Shown in pieces: positions 6,792 through 14,912 of a stretch of DNA of 15,560 nucleotides. The notes beneath the pieces were generated by a model that was not told the DNA's origin, made no database searches, and was given only the letters and a program-made list of their open reading frames with translations. The DNA is from CAZGTQ01 sp964528575 (GTDB lineage: Bacteria > Planctomycetota > UBA1135 > GCA-002686595): the NCBI GenBank assembly GCA_964528575.1, contig CAZGTQ010000157.1:1-15560 (forward strand). Reading direction: 5' to 3'. The translations under genes were made by a program, and so were the position numbers. The stretch's first letter is position 1. Each line of letters starts with the position of its first letter.

Positions 6792-8570
6792 TCAGTTGCT
6801 CTCGTCGACGCGCGCCGGGTCGCTCGCGCGCGCGCGGCCCGGGAACGGCGGCGGCACCGAGTCGCCGAGGCGGTCGTCGAGCAAGCGCCGGCACTGCTCG
6901 ACGAGCGCGTGGCGGTCGATCGGCTTGGTCGCGTAGTCGGTGCAGCCCGCCGCGAGGCACTTCTCGCGGTCGCCGGCCATCGCGTGCGCGGTGAGCGCGA
7001 CGATCGGACCGGTGTAACCCTCGCGGCGCAGGACGCCCGCGGCTTCGTAGCCGTCCATCACCGGCATCTGCATGTCGAGCAGGACGACGTCGAACGTGCG
7101 ACCGGCGTCGCGCTCGCGCAGATACGTCTCGACGCCCTCCTGGCCGTTGTCGGCGAGCACGACGTCGGCGTCGACCTGCCGCAGGATACGCTCCATCAGC
7201 GTGCGGTTCAGACGCACGTCCTCGACGAGCAGCACGCGCGCGTGCAGCGGCTCGAGCGGGGCGTCGGGCTCGGGCTCGGGACCGCGAACGCGCTCCGTCG
7301 CCGGCTCGTACAGATCGCGCTCCGCCGGCGCGGCGACCGAGAGCGCGAAGCGGCTGCCGCGGCCGGGCGCGGTCTCGACGGAGATGTCGCCCCCGAGCAT
7401 CACCGCGAGGCGCTTGGAGATCGCGAGCCCCAGGCCCGTGCCGCCCGCCTTGCGCGTGCTCGACCCGTCGCCCTGGCTGAACGCCTGGAACAGGTTCTTG
7501 ACGACGCTCGCTTCCATTCCGATCCCCGTGTCGACGACGCGGAAATCGACCGCGTCGCCGACGAGGGCGAGCTCGACGCGTACCGAGCCCGTGTCGGTGA
7601 ACTTGATCGCGTTGCCGACGAGGTTGAGCAGGATCTGGCGCAGGCGCACGGCGTCGCTCTCGATCACCCGCGGGATCGGACCGTCGGAGACGAGCTCCAT
7701 CGCGAGGCCCTTCTCCTCCGCGCGCGTGCGCAGCAGCGTGACGACCTGCTCGGCGATCACGAACGGCTCGACGGGCTCGAACGCGAGCTCGACGCGGCCC
7801 GCCTCGATGCGGGAGATGTCGAGGATGTCGTCCAGGATCGTCAGGAGGTGGTTGCTGCTGTGGCGGATGATGCGCGCGTACTCGACGCGCAGGCTCGCGT
7901 CGACGTCCTTGTCGCACAGGAAGTCCGAGTAGCCGAGGATCGCGTTCATCGGCGTGCGGATCTCGTGGCTGACGTTCGCGAGGAACTCGGACTTCGCGCG
8001 GTTGGCGGCCTCGGCGCGGCGGTTCGCGGCCTCGAGCCGGTCGGCGTGCTCGCGCAGCAGGCGCATCTGCTCGCGCTCGCGCGCGGCGGTGTTCCACTTC
8101 TCGGTGAGCGCGCCGGCGAGCTGCCGCACCTCGACGGGGTCGAACGGCTTCTTGAGGATCAGCAGCCGGTCGGTCGCGCCGAGCTCGCCGACGATGTCCT
8201 CGAACGAGTAGTCGGCGTACGCCGTGCAGATCACGATCTGGAGCGCCCGGTCGTGGTCCCACATCCGCTTGATCGTCTGCACGCCGTCGATGCCCGGGGG
8301 CATGCGGACGTCGACGAACGCGACGGCGAACGGCGCGCCCTGCGCCAGGGCCTCGGCGACGCGCACGACGCCCTCGTCCCCCTGGCTCGCGCGGAAGAGC
8401 TCGAACGACTGGCGCGCCGCGCCCGGCACGCTCGGGGCGCCGAGGAACGCCGAACGCGCGCTCGCGAGCCCCACGTCGGCGGCGCCGCCGCCGAGGATCT
8501 TCGCGAAGTCCTCGTGGATCGCGTCGTTGTCGTCGACGACGAGGATCCGCAGATTCGGGATCGTCGTCAT
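6792..8570 (-). CDS. Soluble hybrid histidine kinase, REC-HisKA-HATPase-REC
   Basis: A 592-residue cytoplasmic kinase with no membrane segment. The N-terminal receiver domain (residues about 7-155) has the acidic pair Asp13-Asp14, phosphoacceptor Asp87 in VDVRMPPGIDG, Thr116 and Lys140/141. It carries roughly 30 extra residues before the phosphorylation site. A coiled linker (160-192) leads to the H-box with His202 (SHEIRTPMNAILG). The ATPase domain has the N-box NLVGNAIKF (316-324), the G1 box DTGIG (347-351) and the G2 box GTGLGLAI (377-384). A second receiver domain (about 444-570) has Asp499 in LLDMQMPVMDG. There is no DNA-binding, cyclase or HPt output domain. The ATG at 8570 overlaps the upstream kinase stop as ATGA, so translation is probably coupled and the two are likely partners. 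The receiver with a DDNDAIHEDF start resembles regulators usually paired with kinases of the upstream type (from memory of the family). Confidence 0.95.
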   Translation of the reverse strand: MTTIPNLRILVVDDNDAIHEDFAKILGGGAADVGLASARSAFLGAPSVPGAARQSFELFRASQGDEGVVRVAEALAQGAPFAVAFVDVRMPPGIDGVQTIKRMWDHDRALQIVICTAYADYSFEDIVGELGATDRLLILKKPFDPVEVRQLAGALTEKWNTAAREREQMRLLREHADRLEAANRRAEAANRAKSEFLANVSHEIRTPMNAILGYSDFLCDKDVDASLRVEYARIIRHSSNHLLTILDDILDISRIEAGRVELAFEPVEPFVIAEQVVTLLRTRAEEKGLAMELVSDGPIPRVIESDAVRLRQILLNLVGNAIKFTDTGSVRVELALVGDAVDFRVVDTGIGMEASVVKNLFQAFSQGDGSSTRKAGGTGLGLAISKRLAVMLGGDISVETAPGRGSRFALSVAAPAERDLYEPATERVRGPEPEPDAPLEPLHARVLLVEDVRLNRTLMERILRQVDADVVLADNGQEGVETYLRERDAGRTFDVVLLDMQMPVMDGYEAAGVLRREGYTGPIVALTAHAMAGDREKCLAAGCTDYATKPIDRHALVEQCRRLLDDRLGDSVPPPFPGRARASDPARVDESN

Positions 8571-10573
8571 GCGGCTTGGGAGAGCGACGGCGCGACGGAT
8601 CGCGCCTCGTGGAGCGGGAGGTCGAGCACGAAGGTGGCGCCGGTGCCGGGACCGTCGCTGCGCGCGTTCAGCCGCGCGCTCATCTCGGTCGCAGCGTTGG
8701 CGGAGGCGTGCAGACCGAAGCCGTGGCCATCCTCTCGTGTCGTGAAGCCGTGGTTGAAGATGCGGGCCAGGTTCTCGGGCGCGATCCCGAGGCCGCTGTC
8801 CTGGATCTCGATGCGGACGTGGCCGTCGCCCGCGCGCGCGAGGCGCAACACGAGCCGTTTCGCGCCGCCCGCCTCGTCCATCGACTGCCGCGCGTTCTGG
8901 ATGACGTTGACGAGGATCTCCATCAGCTTGTGCCGGTCGACCGGCACGGCGGGGAGCTCCTCGAGCTCGCGCACGACCTCGATGTCGGGCGACCAGCCGT
9001 AGCTCTGCTCGCAGATCGTCAGCGCTTCGTCGAGCTGCTCGCCGAGGTCGGTCGCCTCGAACACGCCCTTCTTGCCGGCGTACGCCTGCTGCGAGCGGAC
9101 GAGCTTGATGATGTGCTCGATGCCCGTCTCGAGCGACTTCAGCTCCTCGCGGATCTCGCCGCGCTGGCTCGCCAGCGACTTGGCGAGCTCGTTCAGGAAC
9201 GGGAGCAGGTGCTTGCCGCGCGGGTCGTTGGAGACGAACTCGGCGAGGTCGCTCTCGTGCTGGTTGAGCACGCCGACCATCATCTCGAGGTCGCGGACCG
9301 CCAACTGCTCGGTCTTGCGCGCGACGAGGCTCGCCGAGACGTTCACGCTGTTGAGCACGTTGCCGACGTTGTGGATCACGCCGGTCGCGATCTCCGACAT
9401 GCCCGCGAGGCGCGCCGCCTTCGCCAGCGCCGAGCGCGACTTGGCGAGCTTGTCGAGCATGCTGTCGAACTCCTGCGACAGTTGCCCGATCTCGTCGCCG
9501 CGGCCGTCCATCTCGAGCCGCACGGACGTGTCGTCGGACTTGCCCACCTCGACGGCGTGCTTCGTCAACCGCCCGAGCGGCTGGATCACGATCTTCTGCA
9601 GGAGCTGCAGGAGGACGAGCAGGATCAGGAACGACGTCGCGAAGGTCGACAACAGCGCGTAGTCGACGGCGCTGTCGCCGCGCGCGGTGATCTCCTTGTC
9701 GATGTTCGCGCGCACGAGGATCTCGGGGAGCTTGCCGATGTCGTCGACGGTCTCGTACAGGTACAGCCGCTCGTCGTCCTCGGCCGAGACGTCGGCGCCG
9801 CGCTCGGCGAGCCGCGGGAACAGCGCTCGCTCGCGCTCCGGCAGCACGCGCTCGTCGAGCGGCCAGATCTCGAACGACACGCGCGCGCGCCGGCCGATGC
9901 GCTCGATCAGCTCCGGCGAGAGGAAGCGCCCGAGGACGAGCGTGCCCACCGGATCGGCGTCGCCCTTCGTGTCGCGGATGCGGTGCGCTGCGACTAGCAT
10001 CGGCCCCCGCTCGGTCGCGAGGAGCCCCGCGATGGCGTCGATCGGCTCGTCCGCAGGGGCCTCTTCGGAGGGGCTGCCCTGCTCCTCGGCCTCGCGGCGC
10101 CGCTCCTCGGCCCGCCGGCGTTCCTCCCGCGCCCGGAAGAAGCCGCGCGCGACGGCGTGGTTCGGCGAGAACGATCCGGAGGGGAACTCCTGCAGCGTGA
10201 GCGGCGCGCGCGAGTCGGGGTGCTCGATCGCGCTCCACACGACTCGGTCGTTCGCGTCGAGCACGAAGAACAGGTCGACGTCGGCGCGCTCGAGAGCGCG
10301 CGGTCCGAGGTTGCGCTCGGGGTAGCCGTCGCTCCCGCCGCGCGCGAACTCGTAGGTCTCGTCCCAGACCGCCCACGACTCGGCCGCGTCGGCGAGGTGC
10401 TCCTCCTCCGTCCCGAGCGCCTCGAAGACACGCTCGAGATCCTCGCGCGCCTCGTGCTGCTCGAGCGCAGTGAAGCTGCTCGAGACCATGAAGCGCTGCA
10501 GTCCGTTGTCGAGCACCGCGTAGAGCGCGACGACGCAGGACAGGATGAGGACGATCTTGGGGCGGAGGGACAT
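8567..10573 (-). CDS. Membrane sensor histidine kinase, CHASE4-HAMP-kinase
   Basis: A 668-residue sensor kinase. TM1 (residues about 6-22) and TM2 (about 305-328) bracket an extracytoplasmic CHASE4-like sensor. Its markers are WAVWDETYEF (67-76), LFFVLDANDRVVW and the IAGLL...VGTLVLGRFL segment. A highly charged Arg/Glu insert occupies residues 147-172. A HAMP region (about 329-380) connects to an unusual phosphoacceptor region, GVIHNVGNVLNSV, with His401 in place of the common SHELRTP form. The ATPase domain has the N-box NVIQNARQSM, the G1 box DSGLGI and the G2 box GHGFGLH. There is no receiver domain, so phosphate is presumably passed to the hybrid kinase whose start overlaps this stop codon. 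The HAMP-like gene lies ten bases upstream in the same operon. The ligand is unknown; CHASE4 domains sense small molecules in other bacteria. Confidence 0.93.
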   Translation of the reverse strand: MSLRPKIVLILSCVVALYAVLDNGLQRFMVSSSFTALEQHEAREDLERVFEALGTEEEHLADAAESWAVWDETYEFARGGSDGYPERNLGPRALERADVDLFFVLDANDRVVWSAIEHPDSRAPLTLQEFPSGSFSPNHAVARGFFRAREERRRAEERRREAEEQGSPSEEAPADEPIDAIAGLLATERGPMLVAAHRIRDTKGDADPVGTLVLGRFLSPELIERIGRRARVSFEIWPLDERVLPERERALFPRLAERGADVSAEDDERLYLYETVDDIGKLPEILVRANIDKEITARGDSAVDYALLSTFATSFLILLVLLQLLQKIVIQPLGRLTKHAVEVGKSDDTSVRLEMDGRGDEIGQLSQEFDSMLDKLAKSRSALAKAARLAGMSEIATGVIHNVGNVLNSVNVSASLVARKTEQLAVRDLEMMVGVLNQHESDLAEFVSNDPRGKHLLPFLNELAKSLASQRGEIREELKSLETGIEHIIKLVRSQQAYAGKKGVFEATDLGEQLDEALTICEQSYGWSPDIEVVRELEELPAVPVDRHKLMEILVNVIQNARQSMDEAGGAKRLVLRLARAGDGHVRIEIQDSGLGIAPENLARIFNHGFTTREDGHGFGLHASANAATEMSARLNARSDGPGTGATFVLDLPLHEARSVAPSLSQAA

Positions 10574-10583
10574 GTCGCTGCGC

Positions 10584-11063
10584 TCAAACGACGCGGCGCA
10601 AGGGGACGTCGTCGAGCGCCGAGACCCCGGGCGTCTCGTGCCGGCGGCGTAGCGCGTCGGTCGCGTCGTTGATCAGGTGGCACAGATCCCAGAGCTCGTC
10701 GCCCTGGCGGATGCGGCACGGCGGCACGTCCTCGCCGCGCGCGATCGCTGACAAGTGCTGCTCGAAGCGGAAGACGGGGCCGGCGATGCGGAACGTCACG
10801 AGCACGCCGACGGCGACGGTGAGGGGCAGCAGGATCCCGAAGGAGAACAGCAGCACCTCGGCGAGCATCGAGGGCACCGCGGCCATCAAGTAGTTGCCGT
10901 CGGCGGGGAGCGCGGTCGCGAGCTCGCTCAGGCAGAAGCCGAGCAGGAGCGCCTGGAGCAGGAAGGACAGGATCGAGAGGCCGACGAAGACCCCCACCAG
11001 TCGGAGCTGGAGCCGGGGCTTGATCAGCTTGATCCGCCGCTTCTTGCGCTGCGTGCCGTTCAT
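10584..11063 (-). CDS. Two-TM membrane protein with HAMP-like cytoplasmic tail
   Basis: A 159-residue protein with a very basic N-terminus (RKKRRIK). TM1 (about 20-46), a short 17-residue outer loop, and TM2 (about 65-92) follow. Next comes a HAMP-like segment (about 92-142) beginning FRIAGPVFRFEQHL and containing RIRQGDELWDLCHLIN. It has no kinase, methyl-accepting or cyclase domain. It is the first gene of the signalling operon, ten bases before the CHASE4 kinase, so it may act as an accessory subunit or signal modulator of that kinase. That role is inference from position and domain. The ATG at 11063 has no evident Shine-Dalgarno. Similar HAMP-only proteins are found in Planctomycetota and Deltaproteobacteria-like genomes, from general memory. 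Confidence 0.85.
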   Translation of the reverse strand: MNGTQRKKRRIKLIKPRLQLRLVGVFVGLSILSFLLQALLLGFCLSELATALPADGNYLMAAVPSMLAEVLLFSFGILLPLTVAVGVLVTFRIAGPVFRFEQHLSAIARGEDVPPCRIRQGDELWDLCHLINDATDALRRRHETPGVSALDDVPLRRVV

Positions 11064-11119
11064 TCGGGGACGTCGGGAGGGGGAGGCTCTCCGCTTCCGG
11101 GATCGGAATCGGGGAAGGA

Positions 11120-11153
11120 GCGGCTTGAGCCGCGGGCCGGGAGCGGCCCGCGG
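11120..11153 (-). terminator. Strong GC hairpin with an overlapping competing hairpin
   Basis: A perfect ten-base stem (CCGCGGGCCG at 11130-11139 with CGGCCCGCGG at 11144-11153) closes a four-base loop, just after the HEAT gene stop codon on the minus strand. A second stem (GCGGCT with AGCCGC, 11120-11133) shares four bases with it, so both cannot form at once. No T tract follows on the minus strand. It therefore may act as a Rho-independent-like block, an mRNA-stabilising 3' end, or a leader switch for the signalling operon that starts 57 bases further on. Confidence 0.5.
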
Positions 11154-11163
11154 ATGGGACGGT

Positions 11164-12522
11164 TCAGGGCCTGCCGGTCGCCTCGGCCCAGAGGACCGAG
11201 TCCGGGGGTAGGTCGAGGCCGGTGATCTCGCGCAGGGCCGTCCACGCCGCCTGCTCGACCGCCGGATGGCGGTGCTCGAGCCGGGGCAGGAGGTCCTTGA
11301 CGACGCCCTGGGAGCCGAGGCTCGCGAGGGCGGCGCACGCCTGGACGATCAGGTCGGTCTCGGGACGGTCGAGCGCGCGGGCGAGGTGCGCGGCGTGCTC
11401 GTGGCGGAACGTGCGGCGGCGGGCGAGCGCGAGGATCGCGGCGGAGGCGGCGGCTGGGTCGCGGCCGGCGAGATCGGCGTAGAGACGGGGCGCCTCCTCG
11501 CGACGCCACGCGAGCTCGCGCTCGTGCCACGCTCGCCAGGCGCTCGCGCCGACGCGCTTCTTCAGGCCGGTGATCTCCTGGACCGCGCGGAGCGCCGCGC
11601 GGCGCAGGTTGCGATCGTCCGCCTCGACCAGGTCGATCAGCTCGCCGAGCGACGCGTAGTCCTCGAGGGCACCCAGCGCGCCGGCCGCAGCCTGCACGAG
11701 CGCCCGGTCGGTGTGGCCCAGGTACCTGCGCACGCACGACACCACGTACTCGTCGGCGGGATGCGGCGTCACGTCGCCCAGGCGCGCGATCTCGATCAAG
11801 AGCAGCGCGTCGAGACCGTCGACGCGCTCGAGCAGCCCGCCGAGCACCACGAGCGCGGTCGGCGACTCGGTGCGGCCGGCCGCGCTCACCATCGGGTAGT
11901 ACAGTGCCGGGTGCGCGCGTTGGAGCTCGTCGCGCAGGAACCACAACGCCTGGGTCGAGCGCGCGAGCACGGCGTCGAGCGCGCGCTCGAACGCGTCGCG
12001 CGTCGCGCGCTCGACCTCGCGAGCGTTGCGCTCCTCGCCCTCGCCGGGCGCGGCGAGGCGCGCGAGCAGAGCGACGTCGGACTCGTCGGCGCGCAGCGCG
12101 AGCACCTCGATCGCCGTGCGCCGCGTGCGCGGCGCGACCGCGGCCGTCGCGAGCTCGGAGACGAACGCGCGCACCTGCGCGAGCGGCACGTGCTCGGCCG
12201 CGCCGTGCAGCGCCGCGACGTGCGGCGGCTCGAGCACGAGGCGGGCCGGCTCGCGCTCGGTCGTGCGGAACAGGACGTAGCCGTGGTCGAGCGCCTCGAA
12301 GAGCTCGGCGAGCGCGTTCGGACCGAGGGCGGCGAGGTCGCGCTCGAGCGCCGCGGCGTCGACGTTCGCGCCGGTGCCCGACGCGCCGACCAGCGCCGCG
12401 ACCGCGTCCTCGTGGTCGTCGCACGCGACGCCGACCCGCGGCAGAGCGAGCAGCGCGAGCGCGGCGCACGCCACGAGATGCGCGCGGGAGCAGATGCGGC
12501 GAGAGGACGGCGTCGAGACCAT
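11164..12522 (-). CDS. Exported HEAT-repeat protein at the end of the pilin-like operon
   Basis: A 452-residue, largely helical protein. An N-terminal signal peptide (basic residues 8-13, hydrophobic LVACAALALLALP at 16-28) probably ends near Val-Ala-Cys34; the preceding residues are a poor lipobox. HEAT-like helical pairs are clearest at about 255-320 and 370-440. Each of these regions ends in an ITGL motif followed by a tryptophan-containing segment, a pattern I recall from planctomycetal HEAT proteins. No catalytic motif is visible, so a scaffold or binding role is most likely. A GTG at 12534 in the same frame overlaps the upstream stop as GTGA and would add four residues. That overlap suggests translational coupling and makes GTG a credible alternative start. 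The position matches that of pilY1 in classical minor-pilin operons, but no PilY1-like sequence is present. Confidence 0.88.
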   Translation of the reverse strand: MVSTPSSRRICSRAHLVACAALALLALPRVGVACDDHEDAVAALVGASGTGANVDAAALERDLAALGPNALAELFEALDHGYVLFRTTEREPARLVLEPPHVAALHGAAEHVPLAQVRAFVSELATAAVAPRTRRTAIEVLALRADESDVALLARLAAPGEGEERNAREVERATRDAFERALDAVLARSTQALWFLRDELQRAHPALYYPMVSAAGRTESPTALVVLGGLLERVDGLDALLLIEIARLGDVTPHPADEYVVSCVRRYLGHTDRALVQAAAGALGALEDYASLGELIDLVEADDRNLRRAALRAVQEITGLKKRVGASAWRAWHERELAWRREEAPRLYADLAGRDPAAASAAILALARRRTFRHEHAAHLARALDRPETDLIVQACAALASLGSQGVVKDLLPRLEHRHPAVEQAAWTALREITGLDLPPDSVLWAEATGRP

Positions 12523-12530
12523 GGCGCGGC

Positions 12531-14312
12531 TCACAGTTGGCTGACGGCGTTCTCCTCGCGCTGGCGGATGCGGCGCCGCCTGTCGATCTCCATCACGCCG
12601 CGGTTGTAGTCGCCCGAGCCGGGCGGGCTCTCGCGCCACACGTCGATGACGCCGTACGCGGTCGACCAGTCGAAAGCGCTCTCCTGGCCGAAGTAGCTCA
12701 AGTCGTCGCCGTTCACGTCGATGTAGCGCAGCCGCATGTTGCCCGTCACGCGCGACGCGGCGGGCGACTCCAGCGCATGGCGGTCGACGCCGAGCTGGCG
12801 GAACGGGTCGCGGCTGAACTCGCCCTGGATCGCCTCGGGCAGGTCGACGATGCGCCAGGCGACGAGCGTCGGCTCGACGACGTTGTCGTTGCCCTCGTCC
12901 GCCGCCGCGTCGAAGTGGAACCGCAACCCTTGCGGCAACACGAGCTCCTTGCCGACGACGGAGCCGAGCAGATGGCACTGCGCGCCGATGGCGATCTTCG
13001 CCCGCGGGGCATACACCGTCGCCTGGAAGTCGCCAACGGAGCGCAACACGACCTTGGCGCCACTCTCCGCGCCCTGGACCGCCGCCGAGAGGAAGCGCAC
13101 CGAGCGCGGATCCGAGTCGGAGAACTCGATCGCCGAGGTGTGCCGCAGGTACAGGCCGTCCTCCAGGTAGACGGTGACCTCCCCCTCGGTCGTGTCGAAC
13201 AAGAGCGCCGCTCCGGCCTGCAGCTCGAGGAAGCCGAGCTCGAGCGTCGTCGGCCCGTAGACGATCGCCTCGGAGCCGGTCGCGATCGTGAGGCTCTCGT
13301 GCGCGTAGCTGCCGGCGGTGATCGCGAGCGGGAGGACACCGAAGTGCACGATCGCTTCGTGGTACGCCGCGCCCGGCATCTGCACGGGCGGCAGGACGAC
13401 CGGCGCGCGCGCCGCATCCTGGCTGCCATCGATCACCGGCGAGCCGGTGAGCGTGACCGAACGGCCGGGCCCCGGCGTCACGTTGCCGACGATGGTCGTC
13501 GCGTTGCGCAACTCGGCGAGGACCGTGATGTTCCCGTTCGAGCCGATGCGCGCCTGCGGCAACAGACCGTCGTCGAGAGCGCCGACGCCGTGGTGCTTGC
13601 CGTAGATCCCCTGGGCGCCCGGGTGCGCGGCGAGGTACTCGAAGCCGGAGACGTCCGTGACCGTCTTGACGTCGCCGATCCCCACACCGTCGTCGATCTC
13701 GCCTTCGTCTGCTCCGGCCGCCGCCGCGACTCGCGCTGCGTTCTCGGCGAGTCGCTGCGGCGGGGCGACGACGCAGAGCGCTCCGCCCGGACCGCCGCCC
13801 CCTCCGGCGGCCGCGGTCGCGGCCTGCGAAGCGTAGTCACCCGCCGAGCCGTAGAAGCCGTCCGCGTACGTCCCTGCCTGGATCACGAGGTCGTCGTCGG
13901 AGAACAAGCCGAGCGACGCCGAGTTGATGCCGCCCCGGTCGATCAGCGCCGAGACGCTGGCGCTTCCGGCGCCGCACATGCCCGTGCTCTTCAGCTCGAC
14001 GAGGTTGTCGCCCAGGTCGGTCGCCTCGACCCAGAAGAGGCCGTCGCCGAACTTCGCCGGCTCCTCCATGCTGCCCACGGATCCGAACTGACCGACCTGG
14101 ACCGCGGCCCACGCCTCGGACAGTCCGGCCTCGGCCAGATAGAACGCGCGCTTGCGGTCGACCGAGTACGCCTGGCGGCGACTGATCGACACGGAGAGCT
14201 GGATGAACGAGGCCGACAGCCCCGCGACGACGAGGACGGCGATCAGTGCGAGCGCGAGCACGCTCCCCCTCCGCCGCGGGTCTACGTTCCGTCGTGCTGC
14301 ACCGATAAGCAT
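12531..14312 (-). CDS. PilX-like pilin-type protein with DUF7305-like beta-rich domain
   Basis: A 593-residue protein. Its N-terminus is PilX-like: RRRGSVLALALIAVLVV with probable prepilin cleavage after Gly16, no Glu5, and FYLAEAGLSEAW at 57-68. A long beta-rich, repetitive middle (about 230-420) could form a beta-helix. It leads to a segment (about 425-470: VYAPRAKIAIG, then LLGSVVGKELVL) resembling the DUF7305 domain of PilX-type proteins, which display 'YAP' and 'GSVVGK' strands. A Gly/Ala-rich linker lies at 160-200, and Asp532-Val-Asn-Gly-Asp-Asp resembles a partial calcium loop. Ordinary PilX proteins are under about 200 residues, so this one is greatly enlarged. An AGGGGG stretch next to the preceding gene's stop codon may serve as ribosome-binding site. 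It probably sits at the tip of, or on, a pilus or type II secretion pseudopilus. Confidence 0.87.
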   Translation of the reverse strand: MLIGAARRNVDPRRRGSVLALALIAVLVVAGLSASFIQLSVSISRRQAYSVDRKRAFYLAEAGLSEAWAAVQVGQFGSVGSMEEPAKFGDGLFWVEATDLGDNLVELKSTGMCGAGSASVSALIDRGGINSASLGLFSDDDLVIQAGTYADGFYGSAGDYASQAATAAAGGGGGPGGALCVVAPPQRLAENAARVAAAAGADEGEIDDGVGIGDVKTVTDVSGFEYLAAHPGAQGIYGKHHGVGALDDGLLPQARIGSNGNITVLAELRNATTIVGNVTPGPGRSVTLTGSPVIDGSQDAARAPVVLPPVQMPGAAYHEAIVHFGVLPLAITAGSYAHESLTIATGSEAIVYGPTTLELGFLELQAGAALLFDTTEGEVTVYLEDGLYLRHTSAIEFSDSDPRSVRFLSAAVQGAESGAKVVLRSVGDFQATVYAPRAKIAIGAQCHLLGSVVGKELVLPQGLRFHFDAAADEGNDNVVEPTLVAWRIVDLPEAIQGEFSRDPFRQLGVDRHALESPAASRVTGNMRLRYIDVNGDDLSYFGQESAFDWSTAYGVIDVWRESPPGSGDYNRGVMEIDRRRRIRQREENAVSQL

Positions 14313-14324
14313 GTCCGTTTCCCC

Positions 14325-14909
14325 CTAGTTCCGGCACGTGACCGTCGTGTGGACGGTCTTCCTCACCGGCTCGCCGTCCGGGCCGATCCGCTCGAGCGTC
14401 AGCCGGATGTGGACGGAGTCGTCGTCGAGGACGAAGCTGAGCCCCCGCTCGTCCGCCAGACCGTTCGCGTTGTCGTCGGCGCCGTTCTCGAGCTCGTCCT
14501 CGTGGAACGGCCGCACGAAGTTGCACCACACGACGCTGCGCTCGCCCTCTTCGCCGCGGTTCACGGTCCACACCGCCTGCGTCTCCGTCTCGGACAGTCC
14601 GATCCACTCGGGATCGCCCCAGATCACCACGCCGTCCTCCAGGCCGAGGTTCACCTCGTACTGGATCTCGGCGCTGTGGATGGGCGCCTCGGGATCGGGG
14701 AAGAGCGTCTCGCGGCTCGCTCCCATGACCGCGAACGCGATCTGGTCGAGCAAGCGGTACGCCTGGTCCTCGATCGCCATCTCGGTCGAGCCGCGGCTCT
14801 GCACCTCGCTCGTCTCGCGGATGACGAGGAACAGCTTGACGACCACGATCGTCGCGAGCGCCAGCGCGAACGTCAGCTCGAGCAACGTGAAGCCGGAGCG
14901 TCTCCCCAT
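14325..14909 (-). CDS. PilW/GspJ-like prepilin-type protein
   Basis: A 194-residue type IV pilin-like protein. The class III leader MGRRSG is followed by FTLLELTFALALATIVVV, with cleavage expected after Gly6 and Glu at mature position 5. The rest is a soluble globular domain. Residues 135-144 (Asp-Asp-Asn-Ala-Asn-Gly-Leu-Ala-Asp-Glu) match the DxNxNGxxD pattern of calcium-binding loops. The leader would be cut by a PilD-type prepilin peptidase, which is not encoded here. Only three bases separate its start from the preceding gene's stop, and 12 bases follow its stop before the PilX-like gene, so the three are co-transcribed. PilW and GspJ types cannot be separated by eye. Confidence 0.9.
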   Translation of the reverse strand: MGRRSGFTLLELTFALALATIVVVKLFLVIRETSEVQSRGSTEMAIEDQAYRLLDQIAFAVMGASRETLFPDPEAPIHSAEIQYEVNLGLEDGVVIWGDPEWIGLSETETQAVWTVNRGEEGERSVVWCNFVRPFHEDELENGADDNANGLADERGLSFVLDDDSVHIRLTLERIGPDGEPVRKTVHTTVTCRN

Positions 14910-14912
14910 CGC

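Noticed and set aside
3707..6994. A 1095-residue plus-strand frame over the methyltransferase
   Set aside because: It is almost entirely Arg/Ala/Gly, has no motifs, and is a shadow of the motif-bearing frame.
8576..9997. Long plus-strand frame opposite the CHASE4 kinase
   Set aside because: The minus strand carries complete kinase motifs; the antisense frame has no recognisable domain and is expected from the codon bias.
8571..10376. Hybrid kinase frame extending upstream of 8570
   Set aside because: Upstream residues are Arg-rich and overlap the CHASE4 kinase; the receiver domain and ATGA overlap fix the start at 8570.
11266..12609. Long plus-strand frame opposite the HEAT gene
   Set aside because: It is an Arg/Glu/Val-rich shadow without domains; the minus frame has a signal peptide and HEAT repeats.
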